DNA of 64,000 bases from assembly GCF_000275845.1 (NCBI RefSeq), contig NW_006766907.1, positions 322,380 through 386,379 on the forward strand. Direction: 5' to 3'. Position 1 is the first letter of the stretch. Every line of letters starts with the position of its first letter. A program made the translations under genes and the position numbers. This DNA is from Dichomitus squalens LYAD-421 SS1 (taxonomy: Eukaryota; Basidiomycota; Agaricomycetes; Polyporales; Polyporaceae). Below the pieces are notes generated by a model. It made no database searches, was not told the DNA's origin, and worked only from the letters and a program-made list of their open reading frames with translations. This document shows, piece after piece, positions 46,269 to 59,186 of this stretch.

Positions 46269-47050
46269 CTTCTTCTGCCTGTGCCTTGTTCCTTAGTACG
46301 TGCCTTTGACAGACAGAGATAAACAGGTGTGACGAGCTGTGCGGAAGGGGCTGGCGGAAATTTCCAAAATGTAACCGACCATACAGAAATATGCTTGTAC
46401 CATTACCTGACATTGTCGAAGTCGACCTTATAACATTATTCCAAGGAGGATACGGTTTTGATGGTCGTGTGCGAGGGCGCAAGGGAAGATGAACCAACTT
46501 GACTGTCTCTCCATAGGTGTCCTACAGAGTCTGCTTGGCTCCTTTATAATACACTGTCATGCACGACACTATGTATCGCAGGACGCCCCAACTCCCGATG
46601 ATCGGTTCTTGCCGGATGACCCGGTGTTTTGTTCGCGGTTTTCTATAATATGCGTCAGGGGCAGCGCCGTGAACGCGCTATGATAGGCATACCTGTATGA
46701 CATTGTCTCACCTCTAGGCCTATGTCCGAGTGGCATACTCCCAGATTGGTAGTGAGGATAAACTTGACTTCTCGATATCATTGTGGGTCCCTTGAGATGA
46801 CGGATGAAACAGTTGATATCCTGCTGCGCGAACATACATGATAGCTACATTGATACAACGGTAACACGTCCGCGCGGTATTCGTACATCCTCGCAATCGA
46901 GCCTACGCCTTCTGGAGCGCATCGCGTATACGATGTTCCCAGTACCTGAGGCACGACAGTCAGATCCCATCTGTGACATACATAGTGGCGCACTCACTTC
47001 TTCCGCATTGTATCTTTCTCGTTCGCTAAGAGCTTCCAAATCTGCGCAGA
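46269..47050. other. Convergent intergenic region, no gene seen
   Basis: About 780 bases between the PCMT and RAM2 stops. Frames are short and show no domain. Confidence 0.5.
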
Positions 47051-48123
47051 CTAGTTAAGATGGCGTTTCGGCCGCGGCATGGATGTATCGCTCACTTCAA
47101 CAGCCTTCGCGGTCTTCTCCCCGCCTTCCTCCTCGTAGATGTCGGCGAGGAACTCGAGCGCAGCCACGCAGGGAAGTTGGGCCCCCGCCGATGGTAGGGG
47201 ATTGTCGAGGTCGACCACATCAGTGGCTGGGGGCTCTGAAGCAGTGTAGGGTTCGACGAAGGCAGTGACTGTCGTGAACGGGGTGTGGGTGTGCTCGAGC
47301 GCACCCCGCAGGTAGTTCCACGCGGAGAGGTTGTTGGGCGCGAGCGCGATCTTCTCCTTCGCGAAGGACAGCTCCCTCCTCAGCGTCTGCTCCCTGTCCT
47401 CGTCTCCCGCGCGCACGCCGCTCGAAAACACGACGAAAAAGCGGTGGTGCCAGGCAGAGTTGTTCCTCACGTCCTCTTCGAGGAGCTCTTCCACGTAGGG
47501 GCGTTCGCCCGCCCACAGCCGTTCCTCGTCGTTGAAGTGCACGAGGATCCATTGGCGGTAGGACCACGTGTGGTAGTTCTTGGAGTCGTTCTCGAGGACG
47601 GTCTTGAGGAAGACGAGCTCGCGCGCGGCGGCGTCGACGGAGTTGAGCGCGGTGAGGATAAGCCGGCGGTGGTGCCACACCTGATACGTCTTTAGGAACA
47701 TCGTCGCGATCTCGTCCATAAGCTCGAGCTCGTCCTCAAGGGAGACTTGGAGCGCCATGACGGTCTTGTACCGGTGCTGCCTTGGGACGCCATTCGCTGC
47801 CTTGAGGATATGGGGAAGATATGGGCTAGGGAGGTGCTTACCATGCAGTATAGTGCGCAGGGTTCATCCGTATCACTCGCTCCGTCAACTTAAGGACTCG
47901 CGGGCTCATCTCGCCCGTCTTGACGACTCCGCGGAAGTAATCTGTCGCATCCTTGTCTGAGGAGGATGTGTTCGAGGTCAATACGGATGCACGACTAGAT
48001 TGGGACTGGCCCATACGGACACTCCTCGCTATAGAAGATAGGCGCGATCGGGTTCACGTTTTCATATTGGCGGATAGGAACGACGTCAGCCCACTCCGAA
48101 TCGTCTGCAAGCAAGTCTGACAT
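47051..48123 (-). CDS. RAM2: Protein farnesyltransferase / geranylgeranyltransferase-I alpha subunit
   Basis: Three exons (48123-48021, 47956-47842, 47780-47051) give 315 residues. The N-terminus MSDLLADDSEWADVVPIRQY is followed by IAPIFYSEEYKDATDYFRGV and MSPRVLKLTERVIRMNPAHY. At least five PFTA repeats carry the W-x-x-R pattern: YTAWQHRYK, YQVWHHRRLILTALN, YHTWSYRQWILVHF, NSAWHHRFFVVFSS and LSAWNYLRGAL. Ram2 pairs with Ram1 or Cdc43 to attach farnesyl or geranylgeranyl groups to CaaX proteins such as Ras and Rho in the cytosol. Length and repeat number fit the family. Both introns restore frame. It is head-to-head with the DUF6535 gene, 217 bases apart. Confidence 0.94.
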
Positions 48124-48340
48124 TGGACGAGATGGTGGCAAGAGGCGAGGAGAACGTCGCGCTCGACAATTCCGACCAGACGCTCTACGGTGATGGGCGC
48201 TTTAGAAATGGGTTTGGTTCTCGCCTTCGCGACTGCGTGGCCCGCGATGCACATTGCACAACTTCTTTCTCCCGCGGACAAAGCCTTCCTTCCCCTGAAG
48301 TGATCTGCATATCAATCCTGAAAAGCGTACAATTTTGGCC
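48124..48340. promoter_or_regulatory. Compact divergent promoter between RAM2 and the DUF6535 gene
   Basis: Only 217 bases separate the two ATGs, so control elements must be shared or overlap. None was recognised. Confidence 0.45.
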
Positions 48341-50700
48341 ATGGATGGAGCAAAGGTGAACGGAGCAGAGAGGAATGTACCCCTCGCAGGCACTACAGCC
48401 AGGAGTAACTCGAACCAGCCCGTAAGTAGCGCAGCCATTCTCAGCGCGTGAATGCCACCGATCAATTGAGTTGGGTGCCTTAGTGGCTCGAATTTGGACT
48501 GCTTGTAGACGAAGATCATCCGCAGGACGAGTGGTCGCTTCCCGGGCCAAAGGTTCGTCTACACTAGCTGCATTCGACACGATCGTCGGTTTACGGAGAG
48601 TCGTAGCAATTGCACGAGGAAATCGCCAAGCAGTACAGTGAAGACCAGAAGGCCAAGGCCTGGTCAGACGCAGCTGAGGCCGTGAAGACCTACAGCGACG
48701 AGATGATAAACAGATGGAGTCGAGAGATGGACACCCTCCTTGTATATGTACGCGGTCAACTTTCTCGTCTGTGTAAATTGTATGGCATCTCACCATGCCC
48801 ACTAGGCTGGTTTGTTTTCAGCCGTGCTCACAGCATTCAACGTGCAATCCTATCAGTCACTGCAATCTTCCTCGACTGACACAACAAACGCATTGCTCCG
48901 ACGCATCTCCACTCAGCTAGATAGCTTCTCGATAAACCCGTCCTTCGTGAATTCCACGCGACAATCTACGTCATTTGACGATGCCCGGCCACCATTTCGG
49001 GCACCTGCCTCAGCTGTCTGGATTAATGCACTATGGTTTTCGAGTCTGGTCTGCAGTCTTGCTGCCGCATCTATTGCCCTCATGGTCAAGCAGTGGTTGC
49101 ACGAACTGGAAAGCGGGGTGTCCGGTAGCTCGCGCGAAACTGGTCGACGTCGCCAGTACCGTCTTGACGGCATTCTGAAGTGGCGTGTCGGTGCCATTGT
49201 TGTGGTCATTCCCATTCTTCTCCAGCTCGCCCTCGTGTTGTTCCTTGCTGGCCTCATCATCCTGCTTTGGACCCTGCATGGCACCGTTGCCGCCATCGCC
49301 ACTTCCCTCGTAGGCGCGCTGTTCATTTTTCAGTTCACAGTGACGATCCTTCCTTCCTACCACCTCGATTGCTGTTTCCTCTCGCCTCAGGCTTTGGCGA
49401 TATACTCCGTCGTGCGGCCACTCCACAATACTACCCTCGCACTCCTCCAGCATCTGTCACGGCTCTGGACCCGATCGGAGAGGCCTTCGTTTTGGCACTC
49501 GGACGCCTCTGACCTCAGTACTCTGCGAGCTTTGAAGAAACGGATCATCAGCTTTTGCAACAGTCGCCGCGAAATGCCGCCATGGAGAGGCCAAGAACAC
49601 CTTGTGATCGCCAGCGCGAGGACGTCCAGCGCTCTCGACCGTAGGATGGCCATCATGGCTTGTAAGACGACCTTCACGTTTGAACATCTGAAGGACGTCG
49701 AAGTAATCTTCTCTTCTTTGTCCCCGAACGAGGTCGCGGGTTACGTACGAGACGTCTGGGACCTGTACAAACGCCGGCAGGCTACTGGGCTCGCTTCATA
49801 CCAGGTGACCAGATCCGTTATGCACCTGCTGCTGCACGCCCTTCGGCACATGTTGACTGTGGGGCCCGACGCCAGGGACGAAGAATGGGAGCGTACCGTT
49901 AAGTGGATCGTCGAGCATCACAGCCCCTTACCGACGTTCCAGCCAACGAGCATGGATCTACAGCTCACGACGTTCTCTATTCTCGCTACGCACGATTCGG
50001 TCGCTGGCAGCCTTGCACTCAGCAAGGTCAGATATCATACAGGGCTGAAGTGGTCATACTCGTACTCTACGATCCGCAACGGTATGTCCTCGCCATGTAT
50101 TCGGCACCTTGCGCAGGACTGACGGGCCAGTTGGCAGTGATGGTAATGGCAGAATTGCAGATGCAGCGACATAGGAACATCGGCGAGGATCCCAGCGCCT
50201 CCCTCTACACGTACCTGCAGGCTTTCCAGATAGCCATTCGAGGCATCGTTCTCGTGGTATCCGAGAATTCTCCCGTCACTCCTCCGCCTACATCTGCACA
50301 GGTCGACACCATCCTTTCCCATGCCCGCGACATCCTGGTGTCATTTGAGAGCCTGCTCCGCAGTCAGCACTGGGAGGGCTTGCAGGATACTATGCCGGAT
50401 GAGTGGAAACATTCCGGGCCCTTCCTGCACTTCCTCTCCCTTTGGTTGGAACAGTTCGCAATCCTGCCTCTGACGACGCTTGCGAACCGGTCGCGCCACT
50501 CGAAGCTCGTCACGGAAGGGCTTCTGGAGGCGTTGGAAGATGCGTGGGCGAGGGCACAGGCTGGGTATCCACCACAATCGGCTCCTCCTGAGACAGGGCA
50601 GACACGAGTGCCTAGTAACTCTGCGTCCGCGATGGGCCGCATAGAGCGAGAGTTAGAAACGTTGCGAGCGTACGTGGTCTATCAGCGTACGTTTCAATGA
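48341..50700 (+). CDS. DUF6535-domain membrane protein (716 aa)
   Basis: Five exons (48341-48421, 48484-48552, 48607-48747, 48806-50081, 50117-50700) give about 716 residues. The block YSDEMINRWSREMDTLLVYA followed by GLFSAVLTAFNVQSYQSLQ, with WINALWFSSLVCSLAAASIA and ALMVKQWL, is the DUF6535 signature of Agaricomycetes. Two further TM helices follow (VVVIPILLQLALVLFLAGLI, GALFIFQFTVTILPSY). The family is greatly expanded in mushrooms; its function is unknown. The soluble C-terminal half shows no domain I know. The last join needs a 35-nt intron (50082-50116, GTATGT...GCGCAG) to connect two overlapping frames, shorter than normal, so a frameshift is the alternative. Confidence 0.85.
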
Positions 50701-52099
50701 ACGTGCAGATCATGTGATGCGGGTGAGTTTTTTTCGTTGATCATGATATCTTCTAGTTGCGACTCGAACTCACGGATGGCTGAACGTATCTAGCCTGTCG
50801 AGCTGGCGTTCACCTTCTGGCCACTCTTGCAACTTGGATGCGTTGAAGCGACCTCTCTAGAGCGAAATAGGATCGCGGCTGTGAGCTACTCAGCATCCAA
50901 GCCAGACATCTTCATGTCCCAAGCCGACATACCATAGTCCTCACCACGCCACCGCGTGATGACAAACCCTTCAGTATGTGTAGTGGCGCGCAGTTCCCTT
51001 GTCCTGCCCGTCCTGCTCGGTCTACGATGGTGTTCATATCGATAGGTCCTTTGAGCCACGCTCGGTCAGGTTAGGAAGTCGACCCAGGTTCCGATCGGAA
51101 CTGCCACGTCTGGCCCTCAGGAATCCCCGAAGGGCTTCGACCATACTAAGGTTCTCTCCCCGCGACGCGAGCCGGAGCAACCCCGTGTATTGTCGTTTCG
51201 AGAGGATTCGTTGGTCTGCAAATGCTGTGTGAAATTACATCAGGACGCATTCTTTTAAGTACTCAAGTGGTAATCGGCGGATGTATCTGTGTATGTTATC
51301 GCACATTGTGGACAAGGAGGCAGTGTCGGACATGGGGCGGAGAGTATGAAGGCCCGTCAACAGACGTAATGGTTGTTTGGTAAGTCGCCTTTGGGCATCC
51401 CTGCTTACAGGTATGCAGGTACGCATTTCGTATACATGGAACATCTCTAGCCTATGGTAGGTAGGTTGGCTCGCGAGGCCTCCCAGGTGTAGCCGCGTCT
51501 TACAACGGACATCGAATACGCGATCGTCGAGCACTTGTAGGATAACAAGTGCGTTCTTGCGTGGTGCTGTCCTGTGCTGAACGCATAGCTCCCCTGTGTC
51601 CGTCTGTTTCTCTTTAAAACCATTATAGGGCGCAATACATCCGCTTCAATACATACGAAGGATGACGTTTACCGTTTCACGATTGCCAGGGCAAACTTGA
51701 GGATGTAGAGCTCGAAAGTAGTGACAATACAAAACATACACACCCATGATCCGCCGCATTCATATTTTCTAAGTATGTAGACAGTCATGTACCTAAGGCC
51801 TACCATGAGGCGCAGCTTCGCAGTGCAATAAACGGGATCGGGAAGATGAGATTGCCCAAGCGGCGTGTAGTACCAATTTGAGCGAGACTTCAACGTTGCA
51901 TCAACAGTCATCTTCACCGGCCTCAAAACAAGCACGGTTCGAGCTAGAAACGGGCTATAGACCCAGAAACAATGTGTAATTGAGTAAGAAGGAAGGAAAA
52001 ACGACGATATCCGTACACCGGAGCGGCAGGCAGCCTCACTAGCCTTGCCACAGGAACGGTTCGACTGGAAGCATACTGTCAGTATAATTGACTTCAAGC
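50701..52099. other. Intergenic region of about 1.4 kb
   Basis: No confident gene. A minus-strand frame at 52103-51669 (144 codons) follows directly on the NLR stop and contains hydrophobic residues. It could be an alternative 3' exon of the NLR gene through the GTGAGT at about 52123, but it lacks family signal. Confidence 0.45.
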
Positions 52100-55000
52100 T
52101 CATGGATTGAATGTGTACTCACGGACGCAATCCACGTCGGGGTCAAATTGCTCTAACGGCCTATTGAGCCTGCCAGCCTCACTGTCCTGTTTCCAATTTC
52201 CGCCGGCATTCTCTGCCTTAACCCAACCACCAAGGTCATCCTCGGGGTGGAGGAGGCACCCAACAGGCGTTGTGAAGTCGAGTGTAGGTGGAGTATTCCT
52301 CTCCTTAACGATGATTGGTCCGCCAATGATGACCTTAGCGAAGCCCGATTCCCGAGCCGGGAAGAAAAAGGTGTCGCGGTATCTCGCGCTAGAAGGTAAG
52401 AGTATGATCTCCCGAGGACACTGCACCTCGGCGTTCATTGCAAGATCTTTGCCGTCGCAGGGACTAAACAAATTGACCTGGAAGACAGATAGCGTTAGGC
52501 CGCTCCAAGACACGTAGAGACGAGAGTCGGTCCACGTGAGCGTGCAAGGAAGCCTTTGCGAGAGCTGGGATCGGTCGAGAGTGCCAAGATCGACAAGGGA
52601 CGTGTGTATGTGGTTCGGTGGACTCCGTGTGGGCTTTTTTGAGCAAAGGCGATAAGTGTGGACAAGGAGCGTGACTTGAGCCGAGCCATCCTGTTTTTGA
52701 GCCTCGGTTGCGCGGCCCTCAAACACAGCGATGTGAAGGTGACGCTCGGACTTTGCGAAGTGGCACTTCACGGTGAGAGTCGTTGCTGTGGCGAGCCGAT
52801 GAGTGGACAGACAGGAAGCAGAATATGACCACTTACCGGAACCCGACTCTTCCCCAACTTCGCGAATGAAGTACGTGCTGTCTTCGTAATCAGCAAACAG
52901 AACATCTCGTCCACCCAGAGGCCACACGAGTAGGGGTTCGCTAGGATGGATCACGGGAGGAGAGTCTGATAGCAAGTTGGCGCTCTTCCTGCGGAAACGG
53001 AAACGACGCTCCTCCGACACATAAACCTGAATCACTGCTCGCCCAACGTGAGGAGAGACAGAGCGTTTCGTGCCTCGAGAATCTCTTTGGGGGCGTCTAT
53101 GCTCGCCCCGATCTCCGTATGCTGGCAATTGACCGAAAGCGAATGCTGAAGGGTCGATCCCGTCGTCACTGTCACTATGAGCATAGGTGTCCTCTTCCTC
53201 TTCCTCCAGAACATCATCGTCTTCTTCATTGTCATCGTCCTCGGAAGTAGAGTCAGAGTACTCGCCGACTTCGCCTTGCTCACTGGATGAGCTTGTGTAT
53301 CCCGAATTGGATTCGGCATCGGAATCCCGGACGTCAGCGGCTGAGGAGCAACTACTGGACGTCTCGTAACCTTGGTCGACACTGTCGGCTGAAGAATCTG
53401 AGACAACAGATTCGTCATCGCTGTCTGCCCATTCGCTGTCGCTGTCTCCGTCTTGGCACGAGTCTGCTTCTCGGGCAGGAGGGGGGCCTTTGTCGAAGGC
53501 CACAGGAGGGGACTGTCGGCGGGCCACAGCTATAACGTCCTCGCATCCCGCGATCTCCTCGATGTAGCCCAGATCTTCCGCATCGATTCCGTTGAACTTG
53601 AAGTACTCGCCGTTATCGCCTGCAGCATACACTCGCGAGCCAATCCGGAGACACCGTCCGTCGGCGCTGAAGGAGGCGATCTGCACGCCGGCCCCGCCTG
53701 AGCAAACGCTGAAAGCTTCGGCGTTGTTGATGTCCCCAGCAGCATAGAACGAGGCTTTACAGGTGTCTAGAGGGATGTTTAGAGTCTGGGACCGTTGCAA
53801 TGTCGGCAACAACTTTGCGTCGTAGCTCCATGTCTCGACAACAAAGTGAAGCCGGCTGTCTGATACAGATCTGCATTACATCCGGATCAGTATCCATTAG
53901 GAGATACAGGGAGATAAAAATTGCCTACGCGAGCCGCAGGACCTTCACAGCGTCATGAGTTGCGAGTGCAGTCTGGAAGAAGCACTGACCACTCTTTCTA
54001 GCTTCCCCACAGTCCTGCGCTTGTAAGCGGAACGATTGATAGCGACTCTTCATCTTCGACAAGAAGTTGTCAGGGCCGAGGGCTCCCCACCAGCACCGAT
54101 CGACTTCTCCTATGCATAGTCTGAACGCGCACGAGGGGTCGTCGCACCCGGAACAGGATAGAAAGAGGTGCCAGTCCCACCAGAAGCGATGGTAATCCCT
54201 GCAGTACTTGTCCTCCACTGTCCAGCGCGGGAGATTCCGACGGACCCATACCCGCCCGTCATTGGAGTTGCGCCATGCGTAAGGGCTGAATGCGCCGTCG
54301 ATCCAAAGGTTTTGGATCTGGATGCAGGTCTGAAAGTTGGACGAGCTGAGAAAAGCTTGCACGCGCGTTCTGAATGCCGAGGCGACTCTGAAGAGGGCGC
54401 CAGTGGCCATTTTGAACGATTGGGAGAACGGGAGGTCGACGCCGTTGGGTGCAACCAAGTCTAGATGTTTGTCCCAATTTTTGGCGCTGTATGTGAGAAA
54501 GGTGTGTTCGGCGACAGACTGCCGGTCCATGTCGACCCACGTGCCCTCGTGCTGCCACAATAGTCGTGAGTATCGGTCCTGCGCAAGGTAACGCAAGCAG
54601 GCGTCCGCGATGCGTAGCGGGCAGACCCGGAAGCTGGGCCGCTGTTTGTCCCTCTCTCCCTCGTCATCGTCCTCATCTTCACAGAAAATATCGGCATGAC
54701 GGCGCAGGTAATCGAATAATGTCGAATGGAAGAGGCGACAGGTCTTGGCCAAGGTCCTGGGACCTGCTTCAGTGGATGTCGCTGTTGCGTCTGAGCGAAC
54801 ATCAGAGGAGTCGGTCCGGTCGTCCTGCACTTCGATCAGGGGAGGGAATAGCTCGAGCAGGGCTTGAGTGAAAGGCTTTTGAGTGTCTTCGAGGTGACCC
54901 CTCGAGCTATGAAGCATAGCAACAGCCTCCCTGACTTCTTCAATCCTCAATGGCCGCCGCGCAAATGTGACCAAAGAAAAGACATCACTGGAAATGATCA

Positions 55001-56998
55001 AAATCGTATGCAGACACAATGACTGTGATCTGACGCACCGGGCTAACGACGCCTTGCCACCATGGAGCAGTCTATCGAGGAACCTGCAGTAGTACGCATC
55101 CAGGTCTTCGGCGCGCCCTCTATCCAAAATCTCGTCCATCGCCGCCAAAGTAGTCGCCTTTCCGAGCTCAACTACTATGAGGTGCGCCCAGAGGAAGTTG
55201 CTCTTCACGCGCTCTCCAAGCTGCGTCAGGATAGACTCTCTCCGTTCCAGCGGTATGACAGTCAGAGCCTCGACAGACTTGGTGAGGTAGCAACGGATTG
55301 CAGACTTGACAGAGTCTTTGATGTCGAAGGGTGTATACTTTCTGAAGTTCTGCCGAGTGTCCGAAACGTCTTGTGAGCTAATCCACAAGCGGACGTTGCC
55401 TCGCCCTTTCCTGGGCGCCACGAAGTCGTCCAAGACGCCGAGGACGACATGAGCATTTTGAGTTGTGCTCAGGCTGTCGACTCCAGTTCCGCAGTCAGTG
55501 AGCTTCCTGAACTCCTCATCCACACCGTCAAGGAAGAAGATGGTGGCGGGTAGGTGTGTGGTGAGCTCGTGCAAGATTGACTGGACTCGCGATATGGGAT
55601 CGGTTATTCTATCATTCGCGAGACGAGCAAGCACCTGGACGAGATCGTGAAACGATTGGCCAGACAACTTCGAGTACGCTTCCCATAGCTGAGCGGCGAG
55701 CGATTTCAGAACCTCAAGTGCGGTGTGGTTCTGGTCGAAGCGAAAGTAGTGAGAGGCGATGAAGACTGAGGACTCCTTTTTGATAGCGCAGACGACCTGT
55801 CGACAGAGGGTCGACTTCCCTGATCCAGGGGGGCCGTACACCCACAACGCGGGAGATGGTGTGTTGCCCTTTCGCCAATCCTGGTATTTGGAGTGGCCCG
55901 TGATCCATTCGCAACACAGTGCTTCGATCTTAGCGTGTTGTGATCCTGGCAATCGACCGTTGGCGGCAGACGTGAACCCGGTAGCAAAGGGCGAGCCCAG
56001 GAAGTCGCGTACACATTGGACTGCATGGCATGAGCGGACTGAACCCGCTATAGCACGGGATCGCTTACCTAGCTTATCGGTCTGCGCAAGTTCTTGCGAA
56101 ACAAGCTCTGCCTGCTCCTTCAGACGCATCGTGTTGGAGCGCATTTTCTGGACGATCTTGTCTAACTTGTCGCTGCTGAGGGACACGAAAGCAGACGCCA
56201 ATCTGTGGGCCCCTGACAACTGGTTTAGCGAAAGGGGACGGCAAAAAGAAGGTAGCTTACTTGTACGATGAAGCTCGCGATATACACGGCTCCAGAAGTG
56301 AAATATGTCCACATAAGACTGACAGAGGATGTCGTCGAGTGCAGGGGAGTCGTTGAAAAGACGTTCGTAAGCCGAAAGGCGGTTGAGGTCGTGCGCCAAA
56401 TCAGTCAAGGCATTGTCCATCGTCTCTGAGAGTTTGGAGTAACGATCGGCGAACTAGGCGATGAGAAAAGTAGATCAAATGATCAATCCACGGTCAAAAA
56501 GTCCACGTAGGAGTATACACTGACATCAGCTAGAGCCCCAACGCAAGTCCATACTACGCCCGAAATCGATGTGGGATCGAAGGATGCTACGGGACAATCA
56601 ACTCCATGAAGTGTACAATCTGCCACCCACTTACTTATGTCAGTGACGGCGCTGGCATATCGTTTCTGGATAGCAACCAGGGCCTGTAAGACTCGCTTAG
56701 GTGTTGATGTTTTCAGCCGTCGCTCTCCAAAGTCTTTCTGGAGTTTGTTGTTGATTTGGGTCAGTTCGAGAGGCTTGATGTTGGTCTGGACACAGTACTG
56801 GACAAAGAAGTTTCCCATCTTTGCCTTGTCATCTAAGCTATTGAGAAATTTCTGATAAGCGCGTTGAACTACAGACATTCCTCTGTTGCCCGACAGAAGC
56901 AGATACAGAGTCAGCGCAAGATCCCTGCCATCCAACTGCTGTTAGACTTACTGAGCGGCAGCAGTCTGGGCTGAGGGCAGACTCGGAGGAGATGACAT
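52100..56998 (-). CDS. Large NACHT-domain STAND / NLR-like protein
   Basis: Exons 56519 and upward (start exon probably 56998-56952, then from about 56924), 56453-56261, 56212-56069, 56020-55039, 54987-53929, 53870-52837 and 52785-52100 give about 1516 residues. A helical N-terminal region (about 1-260) resembles DUF7708-type fungal STAND N-termini (SGVVWTCVGALADVS, LSAYERLF). The NACHT NTPase follows: Walker A VYGPPGSGKSTLCRQ (about 325), Walker B ATIFFLDGVDEE, then DVFSLVTFARRPLRIEEVRE and RLFHSTLFDYLRRH, as in fungal NACHT proteins. The C-terminal third has an acidic low-complexity stretch (about 1085-1190) followed by a beta-rich region. Fungal NLRs sense non-self or damage and can trigger incompatibility or cell death; that role is inference. 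Four introns (48, 48, 51, 51 nt) are stop-free and 3n. The first intron would be only 27 nt; the safe internal start is M56878. Confidence 0.85.
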
Positions 56999-59186
56999 GG
57001 TTATCGGGGGAATCGAAAGGGTCTAGCGAAAGGGAGAGGATTGGGCAGTCGCTGAGGTGGACTCCCGTTCGCGATAAGGATTATATGACTCTGCCGAGCA
57101 TGTTCACGATCCCGATGCCCAAGGCGTCTACCGTCCTTAGCAGGATGGACGTCAGTGTCATTGCAGAGCCATGGCACAAAAATCTCATCTCCAAAGTGTT
57201 TTGCCTGGTCACTGGGGCATAAGGGCCGGATGGCACGATTCGACTTGGAATGATCATGTGGCGGTAATAGGGCAATGCAAGGCATCTTCCATGAACACAG
57301 CAGGTCGTTGACAGGTCTCATGTCAGGAACAGAAGACTTGACATGCGTCTTTAGGGTTCAAGGGTCAGAAGCACTCGCAATACCTCGCCGATCAGTGGAT
57401 AGTTCACCGCCATGGGTGCCACAAAGCGCGGTGGTAGTGACTATTAACCGTGACATGTCATCAGAAACACGGGTGCATTTGCATAATGGCTCGACGCCTT
57501 GAACCACTTAGCTCTCCCGCGCATATCTTCAAGTTGCTCACCCGCAACTCCGTACAGCGTTCCGATGCTAGAGCAGAGAACATTGAGAGACCAGTCAGAA
57601 CGTGTGCAAACCTTGTGACAGAGGCCAGCGCACCCGACGACGGTGCGGAACGTTTGCCCAGCTTATATAATGGTCACCTTAATCGAGCAACTTAGGTCTT
57701 ACGCCTTATACCGACTTATTGCCAGCTTAAGCATCTTAACGCCCTTAAATAGGGGTTGAAGAGCCATTAAGTAATTCGCATCTTCCGGCCACGTGCCAAA
57801 GCCCGTAGCAGTGATAATACCGGTGCTTTGCATGGAATCGCGTGTTATGAAGTACGTTGGGGGTACCGGTGATGGAGTGGAAGGCATGTATGGAGGTATA
57901 TTTGTACATTAATTGTACTCTCAGGTCTTGCTGTGTGTTTCTACTGTTGCTTGTGGATTTCATGTCAGCGAGCATATTTGTCTAGGAAGTAGGCTAGAAT
58001 ACCTTGTGGTATGTAGGATTTGGGAGTTGACACTGGAAGCACGACTGCAGTTTGATTCCGGTGTCGGGTAGATCAGGCATCCTCCTTACCGTACACCTTT
58101 ATCGGGCGTTGTCTCCCCAGAATTCCTTATGAATGGAGTCTGTGTGTTATTGGAATACATGTATCACCATTTATGCACATATTTCGCGCGATGTCATTGT
58201 CAGGAGAGGTTGACTGACTTCGGGATCAATGCCAAGCGCTGGCTGAGAATAGCCGAGCATATCGGTTCATTTGCCGCCATCAAACGTCAGTGCAATCAAG
58301 TACAACACCCAGGTGTTACGTCGTGCTTCTGCTTGTGCTAACCGGGCAGCCAGCAGTCGATTTTGGAGTCAGAACTAGGATCTCAATACGACAAAACATG
58401 AGAAAAGCAAACTGTAACACTGGAAATCCTCGAAGCTTGAAGCACAAAGTCGGATAAATCTAGATTCTGAGACCTGGAAAACAGCACCAAACACGATCAC
58501 GGACTTGAACGCACGACGCGCGACCTTGCCCGCCTATTTTTTGTACAGATGCACCATCATAGGCATGGGGAACGTTCACAGCGCCGTAGAACCAGAGCCT
58601 TGTCCGAGATCTCGATCAAGTCGGAGATTGGAGAGCATCCTGTCAGCCTGAAACATGGCCGACCTCTGCACTTACTAGAGACCCAGGCCTCAGGACGGCG
58701 CCTATTGTGAACATAAACTCGTGGTAAGTGCATTTCTGGCAGGGACTGCCTCACACTATACTTTTTGCACCGCTCATCTCGAACTGCCTAGGCCATTTCG
58801 AGAGCCAAGAGATTGCACGATGGCTTCCCTCTTTGGTGGCTGTTGAAGATCTACAGGGACCCTGCAACGCGAAAACAGCGCACTTGCTGCTCATGGATAT
58901 TTGACAATCTGAACACCTGGAAGCTGTTGTGTGGGTTCGATACTCGTGGAGCGCACCACCGGTTCTGTGGGGCTGTGATCGGACTGTCCGCATTAATTGC
59001 ATTCTTTGGCCTCGCGCCTTTGGGGTCCTTCCATGAACGCGTGCCGCAGCGTTGATTCGCGTCGCCGAGAACTCGGAAGGTAGAGCTGCCGGGAGCTGCT
59101 TATATGCCGCACCCGTCTAGGAACACCTGCTCCGTATCTGTGACTCTCAGCACCTCTTTCGATCCAGAGACTTGAGCAGTCTTCTC
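56999..59186. other. Intergenic region of about 2.2 kb between NLR and AAA genes
   Basis: The NLR and AAA genes are divergent, so promoters lie at each end. The interior has only short frames (up to about 106 codons) without domains. AT content rises at 57690-58150 (TTAAGCATCTTAACGCCC). No repeat or RNA gene was recognised. Confidence 0.45.

Noticed and set aside
51669..52103. 144-codon frame after the NLR stop as a membrane protein or NLR 3' exon
   Set aside because: It can be phased through a GTGAGT donor, but the NLR already ends in a family-like way (DPDVDCVREYTFNP) and the extension shows no homologous pattern.
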